Below are positions 9,621-19,467 of a stretch of 64,000 nt of DNA, in pieces (position 1 is the stretch's first letter; each line of letters starts with the position of its first letter). A program made the translations under genes and the position numbers. Source of the DNA: Ruegeria sp. A3M17. Lineage in GTDB: Bacteria; Pseudomonadota; Alphaproteobacteria; Rhodobacterales; Rhodobacteraceae. Location: the NCBI RefSeq assembly GCF_003318255.1, contig NZ_QOCF01000028.1:248001-312000 (forward strand), in the 5' to 3' direction. Under the pieces are notes generated by a model. That model ran no database searches. It saw nothing but the letters and a program-made list of their open reading frames with translations, and was not told the DNA's origin.

Positions 9621-9995
9621 CGTCATTTCCTGTTGCGCGTGTCGTTTCCGAGGCGGTGGCGCGCTCTCACCAGGCTATACGCTAAGCCCGCAGACCGCCT
9701 CGAAACCCCGTGCTGGATGCTAACACATCTGGCCTTGATCTTTATCTGATTATTTTTGTCGGAATTTGCAAGATCAAAATAACAATTCCTGGATAACCCC
9801 GCAGTTGATCGACGGTGAACGAAATTCTTTCGGGCGTTTCGAGACAACAAAATTTCCTACATCTCCCTTTTTAGGGTCACATAGACTTGGAATACAGGGC
9901 GATCAAACAGACCAGAGAGCCGCCTGTCGGTGAGACAAGCGGCTCTGGGATTTTGGAAATTCACACTGTTGCGGTGAACCCAAGTTGCGTCAGGT
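9621..9995. other. Intergenic region without recognised gene
   Basis: This A/T-rich stretch contains a hairpin near 9916-9943 (GAGCCGC with GCGGCTC), probably a terminator for the small membrane protein gene at 9996. Nothing else is recognisable. Confidence 0.4.
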
Positions 9996-10361
9996 TCAAG
10001 CGGTAACACCCTGCTCTGGTGCGCTAAGCGAAATAACGGCGACCACCGCAGCCCCGTTCAGCCAGTAAAAGATCGCATCCAGGCCCGAAAACCCAAAAAG
10101 GCTGGGCGCGGCCAGGAAAACGACGCCGACCAGAAGATCGACCGCCAAGTGAAAGTTGTAGGGAAGAACGCGCCAGATCCCCAAATGGTGATCCGTCAAC
10201 ACCGTCAAAACAAACGCCGCGACGCCGGTGACCACGGACAGCCACAACGCCAACGGGTTGGATTGCCCCAGTCCAAGCAAAAAGGGCAGCCCCATCAGCG
10301 CAAAGGCAACAGGGTAGTCCAGATAAGCGTGAATATTGCGGGTGACAAAGCGAAGAGACAT
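9996..10361 (-). CDS. Small four-helix membrane protein
   Basis: The ATG at 10361 has GGAAAGGAA upstream. The 121-residue protein begins MSLRFVTRNIHAYLDYP and has four hydrophobic segments, so it is a small inner-membrane protein. I do not recognise a precise family; its size and layout recall SPW-repeat-like or DoxX-like small membrane proteins. It lies directly downstream, in the same orientation, of an AraC-type regulator, which probably controls it. Confidence 0.75.
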   Translation of the reverse strand: MSLRFVTRNIHAYLDYPVAFALMGLPFLLGLGQSNPLALWLSVVTGVAAFVLTVLTDHHLGIWRVLPYNFHLAVDLLVGVVFLAAPSLFGFSGLDAIFYWLNGAAVVAVISLSAPEQGVTA

Positions 10362-10470
10362 GAGAGTTCCTTTCCTGATATGGGATGACCTCAAACTAGG
10401 AAGGGATCTCGGAACGTTTAATTCCGGATCGTTCGTTAAATATTGCAGATCGTTCAGAGTTTCATTTCGA

Positions 10471-11421
10471 TCAGTGCATTGATCGATAGGCGGCTGGCGA
10501 TAAGCCAACCTGCTTCTTGAACACCCGCGAAAAGGCGGCTTCCGAGGCATAGCCGACCTCAGCCGCGGCATCGGCCACGTTCCAACGGGCCTCAGTCAAT
10601 CCGTGACATGCAATCTGCATCCGCCAATCAGTTAGATATTGCATGGGCGTTGTCGCCATTTTCTCTGCGAATAGCTGTGCGAACGCAGTGCGAGACATTC
10701 CGGCCTCACGTGCCAGGGACTCGACGCTCCACTCTTGCGCGGGCGAATGATGAAACGCAGTCAATGCACGTGAAATGCGGGAATCGGCAAACCCGGCAAG
10801 CGCGGTTTCGCTGGGGCTTTGATGTTCAAGATGGGCGCGGATGGCCTGCGCGAACAGGACCTCGGACAGTTTCAGCGCAATGAGGTCACCACCGATCCGC
10901 GCGCCGTTGATCTCGGACCCGATCATACGCAGGGTGGCTTCGATCCAAGCCCCGGCTTCTTCGCCATAGTTTTCGATCAGGATGTATGGGGGAAGCCGAT
11001 CAATCAGCATATGCCCGGTTCCCTGTCGCCCCGGAGGTCCGGTGAAAGAGAAATGACCGCAGATCAATTGCGTGTCGCGGCTTTTGTCTTCGCCGCCGTA
11101 AATCAGAACTCCGTCGCCCTTGTACCCGGCTTCTTCCAACACCTGTTCAAGCGGCAAGGCATCCAGCGGCTGAATTTCATTGCACAGTAACGCATGGGCG
11201 GATCCGTGCGGGATCACGATCAGGTCGCCTTGCTTCAATCGCAGGGTTTGCCCTGTATTAGAGACGAAGACCTTCAGCTCTCCACGCTGTACAAAGTGAA
11301 ATCTGGCCACGTTTTGGTAGGCCGGCACCTGTATGCCAAAGGGCGGCGTGAATGAGGTTCGAAAGTAAAACGTGCCCTTCAAGGACAGGCGGGTGAGAAT
11401 ATCGCTAAGCAGATCCAACAT
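10471..11421 (-). CDS. AraC-family transcriptional regulator with cupin sensor domain
   Basis: I use the ATG at 11421 (MLDLLSDILTRLSLKGT), where similarity to the cupin_6 type of AraC regulators usually begins; upstream ATGs at 11460 and 11496 are possible. The 316-residue protein has an N-terminal cupin sensor domain (about 20-185) and a C-terminal double helix-turn-helix domain (about 215-312), which includes the segment VADAAAEVGYASEAAFSRVFKK. It probably senses a small molecule and regulates the following small membrane-protein gene. Confidence 0.88.
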   Translation of the reverse strand: MLDLLSDILTRLSLKGTFYFRTSFTPPFGIQVPAYQNVARFHFVQRGELKVFVSNTGQTLRLKQGDLIVIPHGSAHALLCNEIQPLDALPLEQVLEEAGYKGDGVLIYGGEDKSRDTQLICGHFSFTGPPGRQGTGHMLIDRLPPYILIENYGEEAGAWIEATLRMIGSEINGARIGGDLIALKLSEVLFAQAIRAHLEHQSPSETALAGFADSRISRALTAFHHSPAQEWSVESLAREAGMSRTAFAQLFAEKMATTPMQYLTDWRMQIACHGLTEARWNVADAAAEVGYASEAAFSRVFKKQVGLSPAAYRSMH

Positions 11422-11501
11422 TGGTTTAAGATAGACGCGGCTGCGCGTTCGTCCAGTCATGCGGACGATCTGCAAGTTTTTATGAACAAGCGGCAATGAA
11501 A

Positions 11502-11527
11502 AAGCCCCCGCGATAGCGCGAGGGCTT
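11502..11527 (-). terminator. Rho-independent terminator of ilvE
   Basis: On the minus strand a long G/C-rich stem (AAGCCCTCGCGC pairing with GCGGGGGCTT, with one mismatch near the loop) is followed by five T residues. It lies 23 bp beyond the ilvE stop. Confidence 0.82.
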
Positions 11528-11549
11528 CTGTCAATGCATCTGAGCGTTA

Positions 11550-12416
11550 TCAGGCGCGCACAAGCGCCTCATAATCGGCGGCGATCTCGCGGGTCAGATC
11601 TCCGACTTCAAACGTATAATCGCCGATCTGGCCAACCGGGGTCACCTCGGCTGCGGTGCCGGTCAGCCAGCATTGTTCGAAATCTGCCATTTCCTCGGGC
11701 TTGATGCGGCGCTCGTGGACGGTGATACCTTTGTCTTTCAGCATCTGAATGACGGTCTGACGGGTGATCCCGTTCAGGAAGCAATCGGCCAGAGGTGTAT
11801 GAACCTCACCATCTTTTACGAAGAACACGTTTGCGCCTGTCGCCTCAGCCACGTAACCGCGCCAGTCCATAAACAGCGCGTCCGAGCAGCCCTTGGCTTC
11901 GGCCTTATGTTTCGAGATGGTGCAGATCATGTACAGACCCGCCGCCTTGGCGTGCACCGGGATAGTTTCCGGGCTGGGGCGTTTCCATTCCGCGATATCC
12001 AGCTTGGCACCCTGCATCTTGGCGTCACCATAGTAGGCGCCCCAAGGCCACACGGCGACGGCCATCCGGACCGGGTTCTTGGCCGATGCCACACCCATGT
12101 CTTCCCCCGAGCCACGCCAGACCAGCGCACGGACATAGGCGTCCTGCAAGCCGCTGGCTTTCAGCGCTTCTTCCTTGGCTGCCTCGATGTCATCCACCGA
12201 ATAGGGCATCGGCATGTCCAGCGCTTCGGCCGAGGCAATCAAACGCTCAGAATGTTCGCGACTTTTGAAAATCTTGCCGTTATAAGCACGCTCACCTTCG
12301 AACACCGAAGATGCATAGTGCATCGCGTGGGACAGGATATGCACGTTGGCTTCGCGCCAGGGCACCAGTTTGCCATCCAACCAGATGACGCCATCACGAT
12401 CATCATACCCCGCCAT
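11550..12416 (-). CDS. ilvE: Branched-chain amino acid aminotransferase
   Basis: This PLP enzyme of fold type IV transfers amino groups between glutamate and the keto acids of Leu, Ile and Val. The 288 residues include the N-terminal HYASSVFEGERAYNG segment, a Lys in ISKHKAEAKGCSDAL (the likely PLP Lys region), and EATGANVFFVKDGEVHTP with GITRQTVIQ, all typical of the family. The start at 12416 has AGGAGG just upstream. It is a single-gene unit, divergent from petPR, and no leader attenuator is seen. Confidence 0.95.
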   Translation of the reverse strand: MAGYDDRDGVIWLDGKLVPWREANVHILSHAMHYASSVFEGERAYNGKIFKSREHSERLIASAEALDMPMPYSVDDIEAAKEEALKASGLQDAYVRALVWRGSGEDMGVASAKNPVRMAVAVWPWGAYYGDAKMQGAKLDIAEWKRPSPETIPVHAKAAGLYMICTISKHKAEAKGCSDALFMDWRGYVAEATGANVFFVKDGEVHTPLADCFLNGITRQTVIQMLKDKGITVHERRIKPEEMADFEQCWLTGTAAEVTPVGQIGDYTFEVGDLTREIAADYEALVRA

Positions 12417-12574
12417 GCGAAACCTCCTGACATGGGATCAATTTTCGATTGTTGCGTAAATTAAGTCCACATCGGACATAAAGTTGCGCAAAAACTGCGA
12501 TTCGATACCTGTCCACTCTTGGAATGTCAATAACGCTGACATAAACTCGGGTCGAGTAACGAATGAGGCATACT

Positions 12575-13087
12575 ATGTCGGATACCCGCCCCGCCCCAGC
12601 TTTTGGTGGCGAGAGCCTGTTATTTTTGACCGACGAACAGTTGCGGCAAGGGATTGAGGCGATGTTTTTCGCCTATCGGGGCTTTACCGCCGATCCTGAT
12701 CGCATCCTGACCGAAATGGCCTATGGCCGGGCGCACCACCGGGCAATCCACTTCATCAACCGCGCGCCGGGGACGACGGTCAATAACCTTCTGGCCATTC
12801 TGGGCGTAACAAAACAGTCTCTGAACAGGGTTTTGCGGACGTTGATCGACGACGGTTTGGTCGAAAGCCGGGTCGGATCAGTGGACAAACGCGAAAGACA
12901 CCTATTTCTGACAGAACAGGGCAAGGCGCTAGAGGCCAAACTGTCCGAGGCCCAGCGCGTCCGAATGCGGGCAGCGTACAAAAAGGCGGGACCCGAGGCT
13001 GTGACGGGGTTTCGTAAAGTGCTTGAAGCGATGATGGATGCTGATATGCGTCATGCCTATACGAAACTGCGGGATACCACCTCATGA
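12575..13087 (+). CDS. petP: MarR-family regulator, PetP type
   Basis: The ATG at 12575 is preceded by GAGG with 6-nt spacing; an ATG at 12563 is an alternative. The 170-residue winged-helix protein of the MarR family contains the recognition region around ILGVTKQSLNRVLRTLIDDG and a wing with DKRERHLFLTEQG. It overlaps petR by 4 nt. In Rhodobacter capsulatus petP and petR lie beside the bc1 operon and affect its expression; here they are about 10 kb away. The pairing and order support the names. Confidence 0.85.
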   Translation: MSDTRPAPAFGGESLLFLTDEQLRQGIEAMFFAYRGFTADPDRILTEMAYGRAHHRAIHFINRAPGTTVNNLLAILGVTKQSLNRVLRTLIDDGLVESRVGSVDKRERHLFLTEQGKALEAKLSEAQRVRMRAAYKKAGPEAVTGFRKVLEAMMDADMRHAYTKLRDTTS

Positions 13088-13785
13088 ACGAAATGGATGC
13101 CCATCTGCTGATCGTCGACGATGACGAGCGCATTCGTGATCTGTTGAAGAAGTTTCTGATGCGGAACGGATTTCTGGTCACGGCCGCACGGGATGCAGCA
13201 CATGCGCGGCGAGTGCTGTCGGGGTTGGATTTCGACATGATCGTGCTGGACGTGATGATGCCAGGCGAGGATGGGGTCAGCCTGACCAAGGCGCTGCGCG
13301 AGACCCATACCACTCCAATCCTGCTGTTGACCGCGCGCGGCGAAACCGAACATCGCATTGCAGGGCTTGAGGCTGGTGCTGATGACTATTTGGCGAAGCC
13401 ATTTGAGCCGAAAGAGCTGTTGCTGCGGATCAATGCGATCTTGCGGCGGATGCCGGAAACACCCGCACAGGATGCGACGGCGAAGATACTGCACCTTGGA
13501 CCGATCCGGTACGATATCGAACGGGGCGAGATGTGGCAGGGCGAAGATCCGGTACGTTTGACGGCGACCGAAAGCCAGTTGATGAAGATTTTCTCGGCCC
13601 AGCCCGGTGAACCGATCAGCCGCACCAAACTGGTCGAGGATCTGGGTCGCGACAAGGGTCAGGCGCAAGAGCGCGCGGTGGATGTTCAAATCACCCGTCT
13701 ACGCCGCAAGATCGAACAGGACCCAAAGCAGCCGCGTTATCTGCAGACCGTACGCGGCGCCGGATATATGTTGGCGCCGGATTGA
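13084..13785 (+). CDS. petR: OmpR-family response regulator, PetR type
   Basis: The 233-residue protein has an N-terminal receiver domain with acidic pocket D12-D13 (VDDDE), the phospho-acceptor Asp in DMIVLDVMMPG, the Thr/Lys switch residues (LLTARG, LAKPF), and a C-terminal winged-helix DNA-binding domain ending in VRGAGYML. No histidine kinase gene is adjacent, as in the classical petPR pair. Translation is coupled to petP by an ATGA overlap. A short hairpin (13790-13802) and a family-type repeat follow. Confidence 0.9.
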   Translation: MNEMDAHLLIVDDDERIRDLLKKFLMRNGFLVTAARDAAHARRVLSGLDFDMIVLDVMMPGEDGVSLTKALRETHTTPILLLTARGETEHRIAGLEAGADDYLAKPFEPKELLLRINAILRRMPETPAQDATAKILHLGPIRYDIERGEMWQGEDPVRLTATESQLMKIFSAQPGEPISRTKLVEDLGRDKGQAQERAVDVQITRLRRKIEQDPKQPRYLQTVRGAGYMLAPD

Positions 13786-13821
13786 TTTAGCCGCTACGCG
13801 GCGCTTTCTTGCCTTCGGCGA

Positions 13822-13843
13822 GGATATTTTTGGCCAGATGAAG
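13822..13843 (+). repeat. Rhodobacteraceae-type intergenic repeat, copy 2
   Basis: The motif GGATATTTTT directly followed by GGCCAGATGAAG lies just before the HDAC-like gene. It matches the minus-strand copy at 18-39 at 20 of 22 positions. It is preceded by a hairpin (GCCGC-TAC-GCGGC, 13790-13802) and CCTTCGGCGAGG, the usual surroundings of this motif as I remember them. Confidence 0.6.
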
Positions 13844-13854
13844 ATGGGATCCCG

Positions 13855-14781
13855 ATGACAACCGCCCTTTTGACCCATGCCGATTGCCTTGATCACGTGA
13901 CACCGCAAGGTCACCCCGAGAGGGTGGCGCGGTTGGAGCATATTCTGCATGCGCTGGAAGAGTTGGACCTGAAGCGCGTGACCGCCCCTTTGGCCGCAGA
14001 TGACGACCTGCTACGTGTGCACCCTGAAAGCCATATCCGCGATATCCGTGACGCAAGGCCAGCCGAGGGATTTAAACAGATTGACGGGGACACATTCATG
14101 TCTTCGGGTTCGATGGATGCGGCTTACCGGGCAGCCGGTGCGGTCGTGCGTGCGGTGGACATGGTTTTGGGCGGTGACGTTCAGAATGCCTTTTGCGCGA
14201 TCCGCCCGCCCGGTCACCATGCCGAAACGGAAACAGCGATGGGCTTCTGCCTGTTTGGCAATGCAGCGCTGGCGGCCAAGCATTCGTTGGATCATCATGG
14301 ATTGAATCGCGTAGCTGTTGTCGATTTTGACGTTCACCACGGAAACGGCACGCAGGATCTGCTGTGGGATGAAAGTCGTGCACTGGTGATCACCAGCCAG
14401 CAGATGCCTTTGTGGCCTGGTTCGGGTCGCCCGGATGAGACCGGTGCCTATGAAACGGTGTTGAATATCCCTCTGGCCCCTGGCTCGGGTGGGGCCGAGA
14501 TGCGGACAGCTTACGAAATGCAAGCCTTCCCGCGACTGCGTGCATTCAAGCCAGAACTGATTATCATCTCGGCAGGCTTTGACGCGCATCAGGACGATCC
14601 GCTGGCGAATTTGAACTGGTCTACAGGCGATTTTGCTTGGGTCACGGCTGAGCTGTGCAAGATTGCGGGTGAGCTGTGTGAGGGCCGTATCGTCTCGACT
14701 TTGGAAGGCGGGTATGATCTGAACGCACTTGCCGAGGCCACTCGTGCCCATGTGGAAGAACTGATGAAGGCAGCCCGATGA
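13855..14781 (+). CDS. Histone-deacetylase-like (class II / AphA-type) deacylase
   Basis: The 308-residue protein has the arginase/deacetylase fold of bacterial HDAC-like amidohydrolases, which act on acetylpolyamines or acetylated proteins. The zinc-site residues can be seen: PPGHHAE (catalytic His pair), the DFDVHHGNGTQ motif (Asp and His metal ligands), and AGFDAHQDDPL (second Asp ligand). Sequences near the C-terminus (TLEGGYDL) complete the signature. In Roseobacter genomes it commonly precedes xseB. It overlaps xseB by 4 nt, so it is probably in one operon with xseB-ispA-dxs. Confidence 0.92.
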   Translation: MTTALLTHADCLDHVTPQGHPERVARLEHILHALEELDLKRVTAPLAADDDLLRVHPESHIRDIRDARPAEGFKQIDGDTFMSSGSMDAAYRAAGAVVRAVDMVLGGDVQNAFCAIRPPGHHAETETAMGFCLFGNAALAAKHSLDHHGLNRVAVVDFDVHHGNGTQDLLWDESRALVITSQQMPLWPGSGRPDETGAYETVLNIPLAPGSGGAEMRTAYEMQAFPRLRAFKPELIIISAGFDAHQDDPLANLNWSTGDFAWVTAELCKIAGELCEGRIVSTLEGGYDLNALAEATRAHVEELMKAAR

Positions 14782-15020
14782 CCGATACTCCTGTTGATCA
14801 GATGACATTCGAACAAGCCATGAAAGAGCTTGAGGCCGTTGTCGGCCAGCTGGAGCGTGGTGACGTGGCGCTGGATCAGTCCATTGCGCTGTATGAGCGC
14901 GGTGCCGCGTTGAAGAAACGCTGCGAAGACGAATTGAAGCGGGCTGAAGAAAAGGTCGCAGCCATTACTTTGGATGCCAATGGGCAGCCAACCGGGACGA
15001 CGCCTGTCGAAGGTCAGTAA
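14778..15020 (+). CDS. xseB: Exodeoxyribonuclease VII small subunit
   Basis: The 80-residue subunit supports the XseA nuclease, which degrades single-stranded DNA into oligonucleotides. The family pattern is clear: TFEQAMKELEAVVGQLERGDVALDQSIALYERGAALKKRCE, a two-helix module, here of normal length (motif at about residues 9-52). It begins inside the HDAC-like stop codon and is followed immediately by ispA with no gap. This xseB-ispA-dxs order is common in Alphaproteobacteria. Confidence 0.96.
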   Translation: MTDTPVDQMTFEQAMKELEAVVGQLERGDVALDQSIALYERGAALKKRCEDELKRAEEKVAAITLDANGQPTGTTPVEGQ

Positions 15021-15887
15021 ATGTTCAAGGAAATTCTGGCGCAGGATGCCGCGCGGATTCAGGCTCAATTCGATCTGGTCCTGAGCGCGCTGGACGAATT
15101 GGATGTTACGCGGGCGATGGCCTACACCACACAAGGCGGTAAACGATTGCGCGGGTTTCTGGTTCTGGAAAGCGCACGACTTCATGACATTGGTGCAACG
15201 CAGGCAATCTGGCCTGCGGTCGGGATTGAGGCGCTACACGCCTATTCGCTAGTCCATGATGACCTTCCTTGCATGGATGATGATGATCTGCGGCGCGGAC
15301 GCCCGACCGTGCACGTAAAATGGGACGAGGGCACCGCCGTTCTGGCCGGTGATGCGCTGCAGACGTTGGCCTTTGAGCTGTGTACCCGGCCCGAGGTCGG
15401 GAATGCAGAGATTCGTTCTGAATTGGCTCTAACACTGGCCAAAGCAAGTGGTGCGCAGGGAATGGTGCTGGGTCAGGCGCTCGATATGGCGGCTGAAACA
15501 GCGGCCGCGCCCCTGACACTGAAGCAGATCACCACACTTCAGGCTGGTAAAACCGGCGCTCTGATTGAATGGTCCGCCTGCGCCGGTGCGCGTTTGGCCC
15601 AGGTAAATCCCGAACCCTTGCGCCAATATGCCCAGGCGCTTGGCCTTGCTTTTCAGATCGCTGATGACATTCTTGATGTGGAAGGTGATGCCGAGAAGGC
15701 CGGCAAAAGATTGCAAAAGGACGCCGAGGCAGGCAAAGCCACGTTTGTTTCGCTTTTGGGTCTGAACGCCGCGAAATCCCGCGCCGTAGAACTGGTCGAT
15801 CAGGCCTGCGCCGCGGTGGATGGATACGGTGCTAAGGCTGAAACCTTGAAGGACGCGGCACGCTTCGTTATTGCCCGGGACAGCTAA
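15021..15887 (+). CDS. ispA: Farnesyl diphosphate synthase / short-chain polyprenyl synthase
   Basis: The enzyme joins isopentenyl diphosphate to allylic diphosphates, giving geranyl and farnesyl diphosphate for quinones, bactoprenol and other isoprenoids. The 288 residues carry the first aspartate-rich motif, [16 protein letters not shown], and the second, [10 protein letters not shown], together with the GGKRLRG substrate segment. Its start codon directly abuts the xseB stop codon. The following gene, dxs, supplies its precursors, so the two steps of isoprenoid formation are co-expressed. Confidence 0.95.
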   Translation: MFKEILAQDAARIQAQFDLVLSALDELDVTRAMAYTTQGGKRLRGFLVLESARLHDIGATQAIWPAVGIEALHAYSLVHDDLPCMDDDDLRRGRPTVHVKWDEGTAVLAGDALQTLAFELCTRPEVGNAEIRSELALTLAKASGAQGMVLGQALDMAAETAAAPLTLKQITTLQAGKTGALIEWSACAGARLAQVNPEPLRQYAQALGLAFQIADDILDVEGDAEKAGKRLQKDAEAGKATFVSLLGLNAAKSRAVELVDQACAAVDGYGAKAETLKDAARFVIARDS

Positions 15888-15901
15888 GCCAGGAACGCCA
15901 C

Positions 15902-17830
15902 ATGTCTGACCGCCCGAACACGCCCCTGCTGGACCTTGTGAACCGCCCTGCGGATCTCAAGCAGTTTTCGGACGCACAGTTGCATCAGTTGGCGCAGGAA
16001 TTGCGGACCGAGACGATCTCGGCCGTGTCTGTCACCGGCGGACATCTGGGCGCAGGCCTGGGCGTGGTGGAATTGACGACCGCCCTGCACGCCGTGTTCG
16101 ACACGCCGCGCGACAAGATCATCTGGGACGTTGGTCATCAGTGTTATCCGCACAAAATCCTGACCGAGCGGCGCGACCGTATCCGTACCCTTCGCATGAA
16201 AGATGGCCTCAGCGGTTTTACCAAACGCAGCGAAAGCCCCTATGACCCGTTTGGTGCAGCACACAGTTCAACCTCGATCAGTGCAGCGCTGGGGTTTGCC
16301 GTTGCCCGCGATCTGGGCGGTGTGACGCCCGAAGGGTTGGGTGACGCGATTGCCGTGATCGGTGACGGGTCGATGTCTGCCGGCATGGCCTTTGAGGCGA
16401 TGAACAACGCGGGTCACCTGAAAAAACGCCTGATCGTCATTCTGAATGACAACGAGATGAGCATCGCCCCGCCAGTTGGGGCGCTGTCCAATTACCTGTC
16501 GCGCATGTACGCCGAAGAGCCGTTTCACGATCTGAAAGCCGCCGCCAAAGGCGCAGTGTCTTTGTTGCCGGAACCCTTCCGAGAAGGGGCAAAACGGGCC
16601 AAGGAGATGCTCAAAGGCATGGCCGTGGGCGGCACATTGTTTGAGGAGCTGGGCTTTTCCTATCTCGGTCCGATTGACGGGCACGATATGGATCAACTTC
16701 TGCCTGTCCTGCGCACGGTCAAGGCCCGCGCGACCGGCCCGATCCTGATTCATGTGCTGACAAAGAAGGGCAAGGGATACGCGCCAGCCGAACAAGCCCG
16801 CGACAAGGGCCACGCCACGGCGAAATTCGACGTGGTGACGGGCGAGCAAAAGAAAGCGCCGTCGAACGCGCCGTCTTATACCTCGGTCTTTGGCAAAACC
16901 CTGGTGGAAGAGGCCGCGCGCGATGACAAAATCGTTGCTGTCACCGCCGCGATGCCCGACGGCACTGGGTTAAACTTGTTTGCGGAACGCTACCCGTCAC
17001 GCTGTTTCGATGTGGCGATTGCCGAACAGCACGGCGTGACCTTCGCCGCCGCTCTCGCCGCCGGCGGGATGAAGCCCTTCTGTGCAATTTATTCCACGTT
17101 TTTGCAGCGTGGGTACGATCAGGTCGTGCATGACGTAGCCATTCAGCGCCTGCCGGTTCGTTTTGCGATCGACCGTGCGGGTTTGGTGGGCGCGGATGGC
17201 GCGACCCATGCGGGGTCGTTCGATATCGCCTATTTGTCCAACCTGCCCGGCATCGTGGTCATGGCCGCGGCGGATGAGGCCGAGTTGGTGCATATGGTGG
17301 CCACCGCCGTCGCGCATAATGAAGGCCCGATTGCCTTCCGCTATCCTCGCGGCGAAGGTGTCGGCGTCGACTTGCCGGAACGTGGCGAGGTTCTGGAAAT
17401 CGGCAAAGGCCGGATCATCCAAGAAGGCGCACGGGTCGCGCTGTTGTCCTTCGGGACACGGCTGGCCGAAGTGCAGAAAGCGGCCGAAGCTTTGACTGCG
17501 CGTGGGATCACCCCCACTATCGCCGACGCTCGTTTTGCCAAACCGCTGGACCGCGATCTGATATTGGATCTGGCCGCCAACCACGAGGCGCTGATCACTA
17601 TTGAAGAAGGTGCCATAGGCGGCTTTGGCAGCCATGTTGCCCAGCTTTTGGCCGATGAGGGCGTCTTTGATCAAGGCCTCAAGTACCGTTCAATGGTTTT
17701 GCCCGATACCTTTATCGACCAGGCCAACCCCGCTGATATGTATACAGTAGCGGGCCTGAATGCCGAACAGATCGAGGCCAAAGTGCTATCCGTTCTGGGT
17801 GTTGCAACCATCGGCGAAAAACGCGCCTGA
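15902..17830 (+). CDS. dxs: 1-deoxy-D-xylulose-5-phosphate synthase
   Basis: This thiamine-diphosphate enzyme makes deoxyxylulose phosphate from pyruvate and glyceraldehyde 3-phosphate, the entry step of the MEP pathway. The 642 residues are full length. The ThDP-binding motif begins [18 protein letters not shown] (around residue 158), the [16 protein letters not shown] segment is present near the N-terminus, and the transketolase-type pyrimidine-binding domain shows [13 protein letters not shown] and [13 protein letters not shown]. It ends the xseB-ispA-dxs operon. Confidence 0.97.
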   Translation: MSDRPNTPLLDLVNRPADLKQFSDAQLHQLAQELRTETISAVSVTGGHLGAGLGVVELTTALHAVFDTPRDKIIWDVGHQCYPHKILTERRDRIRTLRMKDGLSGFTKRSESPYDPFGAAHSSTSISAALGFAVARDLGGVTPEGLGDAIAVIGDGSMSAGMAFEAMNNAGHLKKRLIVILNDNEMSIAPPVGALSNYLSRMYAEEPFHDLKAAAKGAVSLLPEPFREGAKRAKEMLKGMAVGGTLFEELGFSYLGPIDGHDMDQLLPVLRTVKARATGPILIHVLTKKGKGYAPAEQARDKGHATAKFDVVTGEQKKAPSNAPSYTSVFGKTLVEEAARDDKIVAVTAAMPDGTGLNLFAERYPSRCFDVAIAEQHGVTFAAALAAGGMKPFCAIYSTFLQRGYDQVVHDVAIQRLPVRFAIDRAGLVGADGATHAGSFDIAYLSNLPGIVVMAAADEAELVHMVATAVAHNEGPIAFRYPRGEGVGVDLPERGEVLEIGKGRIIQEGARVALLSFGTRLAEVQKAAEALTARGITPTIADARFAKPLDRDLILDLAANHEALITIEEGAIGGFGSHVAQLLADEGVFDQGLKYRSMVLPDTFIDQANPADMYTVAGLNAEQIEAKVLSVLGVATIGEKRA

Positions 17831-18043
17831 GGCACGACGCTAACCAACTGAATTTCACCGTTGTTTGAAAATCCGTAAGTACCGTTTTTGGCGTAGTTTT
17901 CGGAAAGCCGTCGAATTCATCCGGTTTCGGGTGAGTCCTTGAGAGCACAGAAACCACTTGCGTCCCGGCGCGCCGTTCCTGCACGCCCGCTTTTCTGATA
18001 GTGGTAAGAAAAACGAAAACTCCACCCTTGAGCAGGCGGGCGG

Positions 18044-18478
18044 ATGAGAAACACGATAGCAGCGTTGGCGACGCTCGTTCTGATGAGCATGCCGGCAAGT
18101 TCAAAAGAGATTCAAGTTGGCAATGATCCGGGTGGGCGGATTGTGGATCGCATGGTTCAGATCGAAATCGCCAACCGGACCAACGCGCAATTCCAGATCA
18201 ACGGGGACTATTGCCACTCTAGCTGCACCATGCTGCTGGGTGCGGACGATGTTTGCGTTTCGCCCGAGACGATCTTTGGCTTTCACGGCCCCCATCACCC
18301 GAACCGAACGAAAATGACAGCAGATGAGTTCGACAGAAAAAGCGCGTCACTATCCAGCTACTACCCAAATCCGGTCAGAAACTGGTTCATGTCCAAAGCG
18401 CGGTTCGCCGGACCAAATGAGCTTTTGTTCGTGACCGGTGAGTACCTGATAGGTCTCGGCGTGCAGGAATGTGCTTAG
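18044..18478 (+). CDS. Hypothetical exported protein, COG3904-like
   Basis: The 144-residue product has a short signal peptide (about 1-20) and a region, NGDYCHSSCTMLLGADDVCVSPETIFGFHGPH (around residues 50-80), that resembles the ClpP/crotonase-like periplasmic proteins of COG3904, where a Cys-Ser-Cys stretch follows the first strand. A catalytic role cannot be confirmed. It stands alone, 213 bp after dxs and convergent with bacterioferritin. Confidence 0.6.
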   Translation: MRNTIAALATLVLMSMPASSKEIQVGNDPGGRIVDRMVQIEIANRTNAQFQINGDYCHSSCTMLLGADDVCVSPETIFGFHGPHHPNRTKMTADEFDRKSASLSSYYPNPVRNWFMSKARFAGPNELLFVTGEYLIGLGVQECA

Positions 18479-18556
18479 GGCAACGACGCCCTAATCCTGC
18501 AACCACCCGCTGATAGGAACCCCGATGCCCGCGGCCATCGTCGCCAACACGACCAC

Positions 18557-19042
18557 CTATTCGGCGTCTTCCATTTTGGTTGCATTGAGTTGCGCGAAAA
18601 GTTCGGGCCCGACGCGATCATACAGTTCGATCTGAGTTTCCAGAAAGTCGATATGACCTTCCTCATCCGACATCAAGCTTTCGAACAATCCCATCGAGAC
18701 ATAGTCTCCTGCCTCTTTGCAGACATCCCGCGCCTCTTTGTACAGTGCGCGCGCGCTTTGTTCCGCCGCAAGATCGCATTCCAGCGTTTCCCGGGGGTTT
18801 TCGCCGATCCGCAGGGGATCAAGTTTTTGCAGGTTGGGATGACCTTCCAGGAAAATGATCCGTTCGATCAGTTTGTCGGCGTGTTCCATCTCTTCAATGG
18901 ATTCTTCTCGGCTTTTCTTGGCCATGCTGCCAAGGCCCCAATCGTCTTGCAGGCGATAATGCAACCAGTATTGGCTGACGGCCGTTAGTTCGTGGCGCAG
19001 AGCTTTGTTCAGGTATTCAATTACCTTTTTGTCACCTTTCAT
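18557..19042 (-). CDS. bfr: Bacterioferritin
   Basis: This iron-storage protein forms a 24-subunit shell with ferroxidase centres and haem at subunit interfaces. The start at 19042 has AAGGAG upstream and gives the standard N-terminus [12 protein letters not shown]. The ferroxidase ligands E18, E51, H54 and the later EEGH pair are present, and M52 supplies the haem axial ligand, so it should bind haem. Length (161 residues) is standard. No bacterioferritin-associated ferredoxin lies beside it. I found no clear Irr or RirA box upstream. Confidence 0.95.
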   Translation of the reverse strand: MKGDKKVIEYLNKALRHELTAVSQYWLHYRLQDDWGLGSMAKKSREESIEEMEHADKLIERIIFLEGHPNLQKLDPLRIGENPRETLECDLAAEQSARALYKEARDVCKEAGDYVSMGLFESLMSDEEGHIDFLETQIELYDRVGPELFAQLNATKMEDAE

Positions 19043-19391
19043 GATGAAACTCCTTGGCTGTGTCAAAAAAACTGGCGTGGAAACAACTTTTTAGCTGAAT
19101 GCTACCACCAGAGCAGCAGATCCCAAAGCATTCAAATATATGTTTTGAAACAGGTATTTGGGGTTATCCTGACGATTCTCATTTGGAAAAGAACAGGTCA
19201 TCTAAGAGTGTTCTTCCCGCGCGTATGCGATGCCTTACACCTAACTACCGATAGAGCGCATAGGTCAGGAGGATCGTACTCACGCAGGCAAAAACACCCG
19301 AGCGCACGCTTCCGATGGTGGCCCAAAGGGTCGAACGAAACATGAGATTACTAGGTAGGCCGCTAGTTTAGCATAACTATACAGGGAAAAA
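19043..19391. other. Intergenic region, bfr to tRNA-Thr
   Basis: About 350 bp that hold the bfr promoter on the minus strand. A/T-rich imperfect inverted repeats are present near 19120-19150 (CATTCAAATATATGTTTTGA). I see no reading frame with coding character. Confidence 0.35.
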
Positions 19392-19467
19392 TGGTGCCTC
19401 AAGAGGGACTCGAACCCCCGACCTTGTCCTTACGAAGGACCTGCTCTACCAGCTGAGCTATTGAGGC
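19392..19467 (-). tRNA. tRNA-Thr (anticodon CGU)
   Basis: The minus-strand sequence folds as a full cloverleaf: acceptor GCCTCAA with TTGAGGC, D arm GCTCAGCTGGTAGAGC, anticodon loop TTCGTAA (anticodon CGU, reading ACG), T arm GGGGGTTCGAGTCCCTC region, and an encoded CCA end. The bottom pair of the anticodon stem is a G-A mismatch. It stands alone between bfr and the arsenic operon. Confidence 0.96.
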
